From Albibacillus kandeliae (GTDB lineage Bacteria > Pseudomonadota > Alphaproteobacteria > Rhodobacterales > Rhodobacteraceae), in assembly GCF_003116585.1 (NCBI RefSeq), contig NZ_QEHM01000010.1, positions 62,001 to 126,000 of the forward strand: a stretch of DNA of 64,000 bases, given 5' to 3'. Position 1 is the stretch's first letter; each line of letters starts with the position of its first letter. Below the pieces are notes generated by a model, which did no database searches, was not told the DNA's origin, and worked only from the letters and a program-made list of their open reading frames with translations. The translations under genes and the position numbers were made by a program. This document shows positions 8,731 to 16,465 of the stretch, in pieces.

Positions 8731-9993
8731 ATGTCTCCCGCCTATGGCGTGATCTCCGACGACTTCACGGGCGGTCTGTTGATCGCCAGCTACTTCGAGG
8801 AAGCCGGGCTGGAATGCCCGGTCTTCTTCAGCCCCGAGGCCGCAGCGGCTGCGGCCCCGATCACCGCACCCATCGTGGTGATCGCAAGCCGAACGCGCCT
8901 GATCCCGGTCGAGGAGGCCCGGACCGAACTGACCCGCGCACTCGACGCGCTGGATGCGCTTGGCTGCGGCACCATCGCCTACAAGGCCTGTGCCAGCTTC
9001 GACTCGACCGAAGAAGGCAACATCGGCCTTGCCGCAGACATGCTGTCCGACCGCTACGACCAGGTGCCGCTGCTGCTCAGCGCCGGCTTTCCCGAGTTCC
9101 GCTGCACCGTGAACCAGGGCCACCTGTTCTACCAGTCGGTGCTGGTGAACGAGAGCGTCAAACGGTTCGACCCGGTCACGCCGATGCCCGACCCCAACCT
9201 CGTGCGGTTCCTGTCGCACCAGACCCGCACACCACTGGGACACGTAAGCCATCTGGACATGTTCCGCGGCGAGGACGCCGCCTTTGCCGCGCTCGCCGAG
9301 CAGATCGGCGAGGGGCACCGCCACGTCCTGCTCGACTGCGCCGACGATCATGACATTGAGATCAGCACCGCCCTTGCGCGGGGGAGCCGCGCCATCGTGG
9401 CCAGCGATCCGCTCTGCATTTCGGTCGGGCTGGACCGCGCCCATGCGCGCACCGGAACAGCAAAACCGCCGCGACACGCGGGCGGCCCTGCCGCCGTTCT
9501 GATCGGCAGCGTCGGCCCGGTGGCCGAGCAGCAGACCGCCCTGTTCGAGGCGCAATACCCGGTGCATTACATCGACCTGACCGCCGATGTTTCCGCAGAG
9601 GAGCTGATCGACCGCGCCACCGCTTGGGCAGCAGATCACATCGGCCTGCGCCCCTTTGCGATCACCACCCTCGCGAAAGAGGCCGGGGTGAAGGCGGCGC
9701 AGGTGAAGCTGGGCCAGATGGGCGCCGCACGCCATGCCGAACGCCTGCTCTCGGGCATCGCCGCGCGCTTGCGCGACCTTGGTGTGCGCCGGTTCATCGT
9801 GTCCGGCGGCGAGACGTCGGGCGCCATCGTCGGCGCGCTGGGGATCGAGCGCGTTCGGCCCTTTGCGCGCGGACCGCTCGGCGGCGGCTTCTGCGTGGCA
9901 GAAGGCGGCGACCCGGTCTCGTTCTTCCTGAAATCCGGCAAGCTCGGCGCCCCTGATGTCCTGCTGCGCGCCCTCGACGAGATGACCCCATGA
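8731..9993 (+). CDS. otnK: Four-carbon acid sugar kinase family protein (DUF1537, OtnK-like)
   Basis: A 420-residue ATP-dependent kinase of the four-carbon acid sugar kinase family. The N-terminal substrate motif SDDFTGG is at residues 9-15 and the C-terminal nucleotide-binding loop GGETSGA at about 359-365, the two defining signatures. Known members phosphorylate 3-oxo-tetronates (OtnK), and related DUF1537 kinases act on other short sugar acids. A strong GGAGGAGG ribosome binding site precedes ATG 8731. The next gene overlaps by four bases and encodes the matching aldolase/decarboxylase, so kinase and decarboxylase probably act in sequence, the product being dihydroxyacetone phosphate if the substrate is a 3-oxo-tetronate. 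Exact substrate uncertain. Confidence 0.88.
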   Translation: MSPAYGVISDDFTGGLLIASYFEEAGLECPVFFSPEAAAAAAPITAPIVVIASRTRLIPVEEARTELTRALDALDALGCGTIAYKACASFDSTEEGNIGLAADMLSDRYDQVPLLLSAGFPEFRCTVNQGHLFYQSVLVNESVKRFDPVTPMPDPNLVRFLSHQTRTPLGHVSHLDMFRGEDAAFAALAEQIGEGHRHVLLDCADDHDIEISTALARGSRAIVASDPLCISVGLDRAHARTGTAKPPRHAGGPAAVLIGSVGPVAEQQTALFEAQYPVHYIDLTADVSAEELIDRATAWAADHIGLRPFAITTLAKEAGVKAAQVKLGQMGAARHAERLLSGIAARLRDLGVRRFIVSGGETSGAIVGALGIERVRPFARGPLGGGFCVAEGGDPVSFFLKSGKLGAPDVLLRALDEMTP

Positions 9994-10667
9994 CGAAAGA
10001 CACAACGATGACCGAAGACGAGATCCGGCAGGCGCTGGCCGATCACAGCCGCCTCTGCGTGACCCGCAAGCTCTCGAACGCGACCGCGGGCAACATCAGC
10101 ATGCGGTTCGGATCGGGAATGCTCATCACCCCCTCCGGTGTCGACCCGGACATCATGGAGCCCGGCCACATCGCCGAAGTGGCCTTTGACGGCTCCTTCA
10201 CCGGCCCGCTGAAACCGTCGAGCGAGTGGGCCCTGCATTCCGCGCTCTACCAGTCGCGGCCCGAGGCGCAGGCGATCGTCCATGCGCATCCGACCTACTG
10301 CGTCGCCATTTCCTGCCTGCGCGAGCCGATCCCGTCCTTTCACTACATGGTGGCGAGCTTTGGCGGCAACGACGTGCCCTGCGCGCCCTACGCGCCCTTC
10401 GGGACGCAGGCGCTGGCCGACGCGGTCGCGGACACGATGGGAACCAGATACACCGCCTGCCTCATGGCCAACCACGGGATGATTGCAATTGGCGGCAGCC
10501 TCGCGGCGGCCTTTGGCAAGACCGAAAAGCTGGAGGTGCTGGCTCATCAGTACCAGCTCTCGCGGTCCATCGGCACGCCGGTGCTTCTGAGCGCCGAAGA
10601 CATGGCGACGGTGCACGAGGCCTACAAAAGCTATGGTTACGGCAAGCCCGCAGTGGCCGCAGGTTAG
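9990..10667 (+). CDS. otnC: Class II aldolase/adducin family protein (OtnC-like decarboxylase)
   Basis: A 225-residue class II aldolase-fold protein. Metal ligands are visible as HAH at 98-100 and the His of NHG at 161-163; SNATAGNIS (29-37) and SSEWALH (77-83) are the usual phosphate and active-site loops. In the 3-oxo-tetronate pathway the family member (OtnC) decarboxylates the phosphorylated product of OtnK, and the 4-nt ATGA overlap with the kinase gene supports that pairing. Related enzymes cleave fuculose- or ribulose-phosphates, so an aldol reaction is the alternative. Start 9990 is taken for the coupling; ATG 10008 is possible. The end overlaps the convergent SDR gene by four bases. 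Confidence 0.87.
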   Translation: MTKDTTMTEDEIRQALADHSRLCVTRKLSNATAGNISMRFGSGMLITPSGVDPDIMEPGHIAEVAFDGSFTGPLKPSSEWALHSALYQSRPEAQAIVHAHPTYCVAISCLREPIPSFHYMVASFGGNDVPCAPYAPFGTQALADAVADTMGTRYTACLMANHGMIAIGGSLAAAFGKTEKLEVLAHQYQLSRSIGTPVLLSAEDMATVHEAYKSYGYGKPAVAAG

Positions 10668-11404
10668 TCGAGCGTCCGCGGGTTCCTGAGGCCCGCGGTC
10701 TCGCCCCCGTCAACCGGGATCACCGCGCCGTTCACATAGCTAGATGCATCAGAGAGCAGCCAGGCAATCACCTCGCCCAACTCCTCCGGCCGGGCGATAC
10801 GTCCAGCGGGAATGCGCAGTTCGAGCGTGCGTCGGCGGGTGTCATCCGACAGGACAGAGCCCATCATCCGGGTCCCGATCTGGCCGGGACAGACCGCGTT
10901 GAAACGCACCCTGTCGCCCAGTTCCAGCGCCAGCGACTGGGTCATCCCGATGATCGCCGCCTTGGATGCGGTATAGAGCGCAAGGTTCTCCTCGCCCGCC
11001 CGCCCAGCCACCGAGGCGATGTTCACCACCGACCCGGCGCCCGCCACGAGACCCTCCAGCGACAGGCGCGTCATCAGGTAGACGCTGCGGGCATTGATCC
11101 GCATCATCTCGTCCCAATCGGCCACGGTGGTCTCGCCAAAGACATGGCGTTTGCCCAGACCGGCGTTGTTCACCAGCCCGCGCAGCTTGCCCTGCCCCAG
11201 TTCCAGCGCCCGGTCGACAATAGCCCGGCAATCGGCGTCCACGCCGATGTCGGCCTGGAAATAGCTCAGCCCTTCAATCTCCCGCTCGGCCGCCTCTCCA
11301 GCCTCCGCGTCGCGTCCGGCGATCAGCACCTGCGCGCCGGAGCGGCAGAGAATTTCGGCCGTCGCGCGCCCGATCCCGTGGGTTCCACCTGTAACGATGA
11401 TCAT
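10664..11404 (-). CDS. SDR family NAD(P)-dependent oxidoreductase
   Basis: A 246-residue short-chain dehydrogenase. The cofactor motif TGGTHGIG is at residues 5-12, NNAG at 79-82, and the catalytic residues are S131, Y144 and K148 (YTASK). It should oxidise an alcohol or reduce a ketone on a small substrate. ATG 11404 overlaps the stop of the GntR gene by four bases, so regulator and enzyme form one minus-strand operon. In context it may supply the oxidation step that makes the keto-acid substrate of the adjacent kinase, as dehydrogenases do in 3-oxo-tetronate pathways; that role is inference. Confidence 0.88.
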   Translation of the reverse strand: MIIVTGGTHGIGRATAEILCRSGAQVLIAGRDAEAGEAAEREIEGLSYFQADIGVDADCRAIVDRALELGQGKLRGLVNNAGLGKRHVFGETTVADWDEMMRINARSVYLMTRLSLEGLVAGAGSVVNIASVAGRAGEENLALYTASKAAIIGMTQSLALELGDRVRFNAVCPGQIGTRMMGSVLSDDTRRRTLELRIPAGRIARPEELGEVIAWLLSDASSYVNGAVIPVDGGETAGLRNPRTLD

Positions 11405-12120
11405 TTCCTGCGCCGTCCCTTTTGCGCTGCCTGCTCTTCCTCGTAGCGCGCGAGGTGATGGCGCAGGTTGCGGCCGCCCTCGATCAGATCCATCCGGATC
11501 GCCTCGCGCAGCGAGTAGGAATCGCGCGCGCGCAGCGCCTCCAGCACTTTCAGGTGCTGATGCTGGCCCGCGTAGGTCGGGTGCGCATCGGGGTAGAGCT
11601 CGCTCAGGATCGGCCCGATGCGAATCCACAGCCCCTCCAGCACCTCGGTCAGCGTCGGCATCCCCGACCGGGAATAGAGCCCGAAGTGAAAATCGAAGTT
11701 CGCCTGCAGGGCGGTCTGCCAGTCACCCGAGGCCTCCGCGCGCACCAGCGCCTCGTGGGCCTGCTCCAACTCGGCGATCACCGCGTCGTCGATATGCGGC
11801 AACGCGCGCTCTGCGGCCATCGGTTCGAGACTCATGCGGATGTCGCGGATCTCGGTGTATTCCTTCTGGGTCAGGCGGCGCACCCGAATGTAATATCGGG
11901 GCCGAATCTCGATGGCGCCCTCGTGCGCCAGTTGAAACAGGGCTTCGCGCACCGGGGTCTCCGAGGTGCCCATCTGCTGCGCCAGATCGCGGACCTTGAG
12001 CCGTTCATGCGGCTTCAGCTCCGCCTTCATCAGCGACCTGCGAAGCTTTGCATAAACGATCTCCGAGAGAGGAACGGACTCCTCGGTCTCGGCGGCATCC
12101 CCGGTCGGCAAATCGCTCAC
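11401..12120 (-). CDS. GntR family transcriptional regulator (FadR/FCD subfamily)
   Basis: A 239-residue regulator with an N-terminal winged helix-turn-helix (LAQQMGTSETPVREALFQL, about 46-64) and an all-helical FCD effector domain. The latter contains FDFHFGLYSRSG and QHQHLKVLEAL, which include the usual Asp/His metal-site residues. I chose GTG 12120 because AAGGAAG lies five bases upstream; the frame is open to 12258, but that extension crosses the AT-rich control region. It is divergent from the transketolase operon and couples to the SDR gene. TGATATA sites at 12214 and 12309 and again at 5.4-5.7 kb are its most likely operators. The effector is probably a pathway intermediate. Confidence 0.88.
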   Translation of the reverse strand: MSDLPTGDAAETEESVPLSEIVYAKLRRSLMKAELKPHERLKVRDLAQQMGTSETPVREALFQLAHEGAIEIRPRYYIRVRRLTQKEYTEIRDIRMSLEPMAAERALPHIDDAVIAELEQAHEALVRAEASGDWQTALQANFDFHFGLYSRSGMPTLTEVLEGLWIRIGPILSELYPDAHPTYAGQHQHLKVLEALRARDSYSLREAIRMDLIEGGRNLRHHLARYEEEQAAQKGRRRK

Positions 12121-12211
12121 ATCGCTTCCTTTTCCAGCTTCTGCCCTCTCAGGCTCTGCCACCCGCGCACGGCTGTCAATCGCGGGAGCTTGAGCCAATT
12201 TCCAGCATCCG

Positions 12212-12227
12212 GATATATCATAATTAT
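12212..12227. promoter_or_regulatory. TGATATA motif copy 4, GATATATC palindrome (putative GntR operator)
   Basis: GATATATC (12212-12219) is a perfect 8-bp palindrome whose TATATCA is the complement of TGATATA, directly followed by the palindrome ATAATTAT (12220-12227). It lies about 92 bp upstream of the GntR start. Confidence 0.45.
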
Positions 12228-12306
12228 AAGAATATCGCCACACACGGGGGATAGCCACAGATAATTTGGCTAAATCGGTCGAAATGGTTGCGTGACTGCA
12301 TTTTCA

Positions 12307-12315
12307 GATATATCA
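12307..12315. promoter_or_regulatory. TGATATA motif copy 5, GATATATC palindrome (putative GntR operator)
   Basis: GATATATC at 12307-12314, followed by A, repeats the palindrome at 12212. It sits about 32 bp before the transketolase start at 12347, a position where a bound repressor would block transcription. Confidence 0.45.
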
Positions 12316-12346
12316 AATAGCCAACCCGTCCAACAGCGAGAGTCCC

Positions 12347-13213
12347 ATGTCCGACCGTTCAAACGTCAACATCGCGGTGCTGGAGGACCGCGCAAAGTTC
12401 ATCCGGACCGAAACCGTCCGGCTGACCAAGATCGCGGGCGCAGGCCACTATTCCTCGACCTTCTCCTGCGCCGAGATCCTGTCGGCGCTCTACTACGCCC
12501 AGATGCGCATCGAGCCGTCACGGCCCGACTGGGAGAACCGCGACCGCTTCGTCATGTCCAAGGGCCACGCCGCCATCGGGCTCTATCCGGTGCTGGCCGA
12601 TCTCGGCTACTTCGATCCTTCCGAACTCGACACCTACACGCGCCTCGGCTCGAAGTACGGCGACCACCCCGACATGAAGAAGGTGCGCGGGCTGGACTTT
12701 TCCTCGGGCTCCCTCGGGCACGGGCTCTCCGTCGGGGTCGGCATGGCGCTGGCCGGTCGCGTCAGGGGCCTCGACTACAAGACCTACGTGATGCTCGGCG
12801 ACGGCGAAATTTCCGAGGGCCAGATCTGGGAGGCGATGAGTGCCGCCAACCACTTCCAGCTGGGCCATCTGGTGATCCTGCTCGACCGGAACGGCCTCTC
12901 GATCGACGGCCATACCGAGGAGGTCATGGCGATCGAGCCGGTTCACGACCGTTTCGCCAGCTTCGGCTGGGATGTTCAGCGCGTCGACGGACATGATCTT
13001 GCGACGGTGATGACAGCCTTCGGCAACCTCAAGGACGGCACCACCGGGAAACCGCAGGCGATCATCTTCGACACCATCAAGGGGCGTGGCGTGAAGCGGA
13101 TGGAGATGTCGCTCGACTGGCACGTCGGCAACCTCGTCGGCGACGACTACGACGATGTCATGGCCGAGCTTGACGCCGGCCTGCAACCCTACGAACCGGA
13201 GCCCGCAGAATGA
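12347..13213 (+). CDS. Transketolase-like protein, N-terminal (ThDP pyrophosphate-binding) subunit
   Basis: A 288-residue N-terminal half of a split transketolase. SKGHA (71-75), GSLGHGLS (121-128) and the thiamine-diphosphate motif beginning GDGE at 151-154 and ending near DRN at 180-182 are all present. With the C-terminal subunit it transfers a two-carbon ketol unit between sugar phosphates. Split pairs of this kind occur in specialised sugar pathways (for example apulose phosphate or sulfosugar breakdown) rather than only in the pentose phosphate pathway. ATG 12347 is preceded by GAGAG. It is divergent from the GntR gene and overlaps the next subunit by four bases. The acceptor substrate is unknown. 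Confidence 0.92.
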   Translation: MSDRSNVNIAVLEDRAKFIRTETVRLTKIAGAGHYSSTFSCAEILSALYYAQMRIEPSRPDWENRDRFVMSKGHAAIGLYPVLADLGYFDPSELDTYTRLGSKYGDHPDMKKVRGLDFSSGSLGHGLSVGVGMALAGRVRGLDYKTYVMLGDGEISEGQIWEAMSAANHFQLGHLVILLDRNGLSIDGHTEEVMAIEPVHDRFASFGWDVQRVDGHDLATVMTAFGNLKDGTTGKPQAIIFDTIKGRGVKRMEMSLDWHVGNLVGDDYDDVMAELDAGLQPYEPEPAE

Positions 13214-14238
13214 CCACCGAGATGCAGAACGAAGCAGAGATCTTTCGCGGCACCACCGAGGGCAAGACCACCTTCAAGGACGCGCGTTCGGTCCGTGGCA
13301 CGCCGAAACAGGGCATGCCCGCCTTTGTCCTGGGCGAGGAACTGGCCGAGATGGCAAAGTCCGACGACCGCATCGTCGTCGCCACCGCCGATCTCGCCTC
13401 GGCCAACCGCACCAACGACTTCAAGGCCGTGCACCCTAAACGGTTCTTCGACTTCGGCATCGCCGAAAAGAACATGATCACGGCCGCCGCAGGCATGGCC
13501 GCCTGCGGAATGGTGCCCTACGTGGCCACCTTTGCGAGCTTTGCCGCCATCCTCGGCGCCGAGCAGATCCGCACCGACTGCGCCTATCCCCGGATGCCCG
13601 TGCGCGTCATCGGCACCCACTCGGGCATGTCGATGGGCTTCTACGGCTCATCCCACCATGCCCTCGAAGACCTTGGGATGCTGCGCTGTGTCGCCGACCT
13701 GACGGTGATCTGCGCGACTGACGCCAACCACCTGCGCGCGATCCTGCGCAAGTCGGCGGATCATCCCGGCGCGATGTACATTCGCCTGGGCCGCGGTCGC
13801 GACCCGGTGGTCTATGACGAGGTCCCCGACCTGGAGATCGGCAAGGCGATCCGCCTGCGCGAGGGGAGCGACATCACCCTGATCGCGACCGGCAGCCAGG
13901 TCCGCGCGACGCTCGACGCCGCAGATGCGATGGCGCAGGACGGCATCTCTGTCCGCGTGGTGGACATGCACACCATTAGCCCGCTGGACCGCGCCGAGGT
14001 CGAGGCGGCTGCGCGCGAGACCAGGGCGATCATGACGGTGGAAGAGCACAACATGACCGGCGGCCTTGGCAGCGCCGTCGCCGATGTGCTGGTCGATCTG
14101 CCCCGCCTTCCGTTCAAAAAACACGGCGTACCCGACCGCTTTGTCGAGGTCGGCCCGCCGGCCGCACTCTACAACGCCTACAAGCTGGATGCGCCGGGGG
14201 TTGAAGAGGTCGTCCGCGCCTTCCTGAAGGGCATCTAG
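13210..14238 (+). CDS. Transketolase-like protein, C-terminal (pyrimidine-binding) subunit
   Basis: A 342-residue C-terminal half of the split transketolase, with the pyrimidine-binding domain first and the transketolase C domain after about residue 210. The glutamate that activates thiamine diphosphate is E86 in FGIAEKNM. The DLASAN..NDF and GTHSGMSMG stretches are typical. It must pair with the N-terminal subunit encoded immediately upstream, whose stop it overlaps (ATGA). An extension of about 30 residues (to TPKQGMPAFVLGEEL) precedes the conserved fold. Confidence 0.92.
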   Translation: MTTEMQNEAEIFRGTTEGKTTFKDARSVRGTPKQGMPAFVLGEELAEMAKSDDRIVVATADLASANRTNDFKAVHPKRFFDFGIAEKNMITAAAGMAACGMVPYVATFASFAAILGAEQIRTDCAYPRMPVRVIGTHSGMSMGFYGSSHHALEDLGMLRCVADLTVICATDANHLRAILRKSADHPGAMYIRLGRGRDPVVYDEVPDLEIGKAIRLREGSDITLIATGSQVRATLDAADAMAQDGISVRVVDMHTISPLDRAEVEAAARETRAIMTVEEHNMTGGLGSAVADVLVDLPRLPFKKHGVPDRFVEVGPPAALYNAYKLDAPGVEEVVRAFLKGI

Positions 14239-14264
14239 GTGGCAAACCGGCCGGGAGGCAGCGC

Positions 14265-14918
14265 ATGAAATCGACAGCGGCCCATCTTTCCAACGCGCGC
14301 CGCCCCCAGCGGACCCGCGGCAAGGAACGGTTCTCGCACCTTCTGGACGTGACCGAGCAGCTGCTGGCCGAACATGCCGATACCGAGGTCACCCTGGCGT
14401 CCATCGCGGAACGCGCCGGGGTGCCGCTCCCCTCGGTCTACCACTTCTTCCCGAACCGGAATGCGATCTACGTGGAACTGGCCCGCCGGTTTCACCAGGA
14501 CCTTGCGGCGATTTCGCGAAGTCGGATCGCGCCGCCGCCGGACCGCTGGCAGACACTGCTGCTGACCCGCCAGTCGAGGGGGCGCGACTACCTCAACGCC
14601 CACCCCGCCGCGCTGCGACTGTTCATGGGCGCGGGCGTCAGCGCCGAGGTCCGCACCCTCGATCTGAGGGGCAACTCATCCCTCGCCAAGTCCCGCGCCG
14701 AAGAGTTCCGCACGCGCTATGTGTGCACCGGACTCGACCAGCTGGAGGACTGGCTGGCCGTGTCCATCGGGGTGATGGACGGGGTCTGGACGATCTCCTA
14801 CGCCGAACACGGCCGCATCACCGACCACTACCTTCAGGAAGCCTGGCGCGCCTCGGTGTCCTACCTGCGCAACTACCTCCCCGAGGTGCTGTTGCCGAAC
14901 CCTGACGCGACCGACTGA
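14265..14918 (+). CDS. TetR/AcrR family transcriptional regulator (paralog of the one at 646-1344)
   Basis: A 217-residue TetR repressor. The DNA-binding helix-turn-helix is near residues 42-68 (VTLASIAERAGVPLPSVYHFFPNR); the C-terminal domain contains HPAALRLFMGAGVS and MDGVWTISYAEHGRIT, nearly matching the regulator at the left end. It lies 26 bp after the transketolase subunit with GGGAGG upstream of its ATG, so it is probably the last gene of the GntR-controlled operon and may in turn control the second aminotransferase and peptide-type importer downstream. Its ligand may resemble that of its paralog. Confidence 0.87.
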   Translation: MKSTAAHLSNARRPQRTRGKERFSHLLDVTEQLLAEHADTEVTLASIAERAGVPLPSVYHFFPNRNAIYVELARRFHQDLAAISRSRIAPPPDRWQTLLLTRQSRGRDYLNAHPAALRLFMGAGVSAEVRTLDLRGNSSLAKSRAEEFRTRYVCTGLDQLEDWLAVSIGVMDGVWTISYAEHGRITDHYLQEAWRASVSYLRNYLPEVLLPNPDATD

Positions 14919-14947
14919 GTTAACGAAATTTTCTATCACCTTCTCTG

Positions 14948-14970
14948 ACAGGGATGCCCGGAATCCCTGT
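14948..14970 (+). terminator. Perfect hairpin after the TetR gene
   Basis: ACAGGGAT (14948-14955) pairs with ATCCCTGT (14963-14970) across a 7-nt loop, 30 bp after the TetR stop. No T-run follows, so it is a possible weak terminator or an operator. The rest of the 245-bp gap to 15164 is AT-rich and presumably holds the promoter of the next operon. Confidence 0.4.
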
Positions 14971-15163
14971 TCCATGTGAAGTCAGACGCCAAAGACTTAA
15001 ACCCTGAAACAATAAAGAAAAATGCCAAATGCCCAGTATGATGGCAGTTTCGGAAGGCAGGCGGAACCGGCAAGCTACTGAGGATCAATATCAGTTGTCA
15101 GCTGAATTTTCCGTCAATAACCTCGAATCCAAAGCTATCAGACAGCACGGGGTCAAAGGTTAG

Positions 15164-16432
15164 ATGTGGGACAACACCAAGGATCGCGCCCTGCGTGAAC
15201 GTGCGGCCGAAGTCATTCCCGGCGGCATGTACGGACACCAGTCCACCGTCATGATGCCCGAGGACTTTCCCCAGTTCTTCACCCGCGCCGAGGGGACCCG
15301 CCTGACCGACGCCGACGGCAACGAATACATCGACTACATGTGCGGCTATGGCCCTAACCTGCTGGGCTACGGGCATCCCGACATCGCCCGCGTGGTGAGC
15401 GAGCAGCAAACCCGCATCGACACCTCGACCGGTCCTTCGCCGCTGATCGTCGATCTGGCCGAAGCGATGGTCGGCATGGTCAGCCACGCGGACTGGGCCA
15501 TGTTCTGCAAGAACGGGGCCGATGCCACGATGATGGCGCTGATGATCGCACGCGCCTACCGGGGCAAGCGCAAGGTGCTGCTGGCCAGGAACGCCTACCA
15601 CGGCTCGATGCCGTGGAACACGCCGCGCCCGGGCGGGGTGGTGGCCGAGGACCGCGCGCATTTCATCTACTTCGACTACAACGACCCACAGGCGCTCACC
15701 GACGCGGTGAAAGAGGCGGGCGACGATCTTGCCGGCATCTTTGCCGCGCCCTTCCGCCATGACACCTTCACCGACCAGTCGATGCCTGACGCCGAGTATG
15801 CCCGCACCGCGCGCAGACTGGCGGACGAACACGATGCGCTGCTGGTGGTTGACGACGTCCGCGCCGGGTTCCGCCTGTCGCGCGACTGCTCGTGGGAAAC
15901 CGTCGGCGTGCGCCCCGACCTTTCGTGCTGGGGCAAGGTGCTGGGCAACGGCCAGCCGATCTCGGCGCTGATGGGCAATGACCGGGCCCGCGCTGCGGCA
16001 CAGAAAATCTTCGTGACCGGCTCTTACTGGTTCTCGGCGGTGCCGATGGCCGCGGCAATCGAGACGCTGCGGCTGGTTCGCGAAACCGACTACCTCGAAC
16101 ACATCACCAAGATCGGCGAACAGTTCCGCGCCGGACTGGACGAGCAGGCCGAGTCCTTTGGCTTTGGTCTGCGCCAGACCGGACCGGTGACGCTGCCCAT
16201 GGTCCTGTTTCAGGACGATCCCGACTTCCGCCTCGGCTACGGCTTCTGCCGCGCCGCGATGAAGCGGGGCGTCTACCTCTCTCCCTACCACAACATGTTC
16301 ATGAACGCCGCGATGACCCAGAAGGACCTCGCGGATACCTTCGAGGCCACCGGCGAGGCCTTTGAAGATCTCAAGCGAAGCCGTGACAGCCTGAAACCGT
16401 CGCCTGTGCTGGTGGCGCTGATGGATGCCTGA
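15164..16432 (+). CDS. Class III (GSAM-like) PLP-dependent aminotransferase, second copy
   Basis: A 422-residue class III aminotransferase paralogous to 5723-6970. Shared features are RERA..VIPGGM(W/Y)GH near the N-terminus, KNG(S/A)DA at 116-121, DDVRAGFRL with D230 for the pyridine nitrogen, and the PLP lysine K258 in WGKVLGNGQP. The two proteins differ around the lysine (YSKAIANGY versus WGKVLGNGQ) and in the C-terminal third, so different substrates are likely. It is the first gene after a 245-bp control region and is followed at 33 bp by the binding protein of a peptide-type importer, suggesting that it processes what that importer brings in. Confidence 0.88.
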   Translation: MWDNTKDRALRERAAEVIPGGMYGHQSTVMMPEDFPQFFTRAEGTRLTDADGNEYIDYMCGYGPNLLGYGHPDIARVVSEQQTRIDTSTGPSPLIVDLAEAMVGMVSHADWAMFCKNGADATMMALMIARAYRGKRKVLLARNAYHGSMPWNTPRPGGVVAEDRAHFIYFDYNDPQALTDAVKEAGDDLAGIFAAPFRHDTFTDQSMPDAEYARTARRLADEHDALLVVDDVRAGFRLSRDCSWETVGVRPDLSCWGKVLGNGQPISALMGNDRARAAAQKIFVTGSYWFSAVPMAAAIETLRLVRETDYLEHITKIGEQFRAGLDEQAESFGFGLRQTGPVTLPMVLFQDDPDFRLGYGFCRAAMKRGVYLSPYHNMFMNAAMTQKDLADTFEATGEAFEDLKRSRDSLKPSPVLVALMDA

Positions 16433-16465
16433 ACCTCGCAAACTACGCCAACAGGGAAGCAAAAA

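Noticed and set aside
6768-8732. 654-residue open frame on the minus strand
   Set aside because: It is antisense to the dimethylformamidase-like gene and has no domain, ribosome site or operon context.
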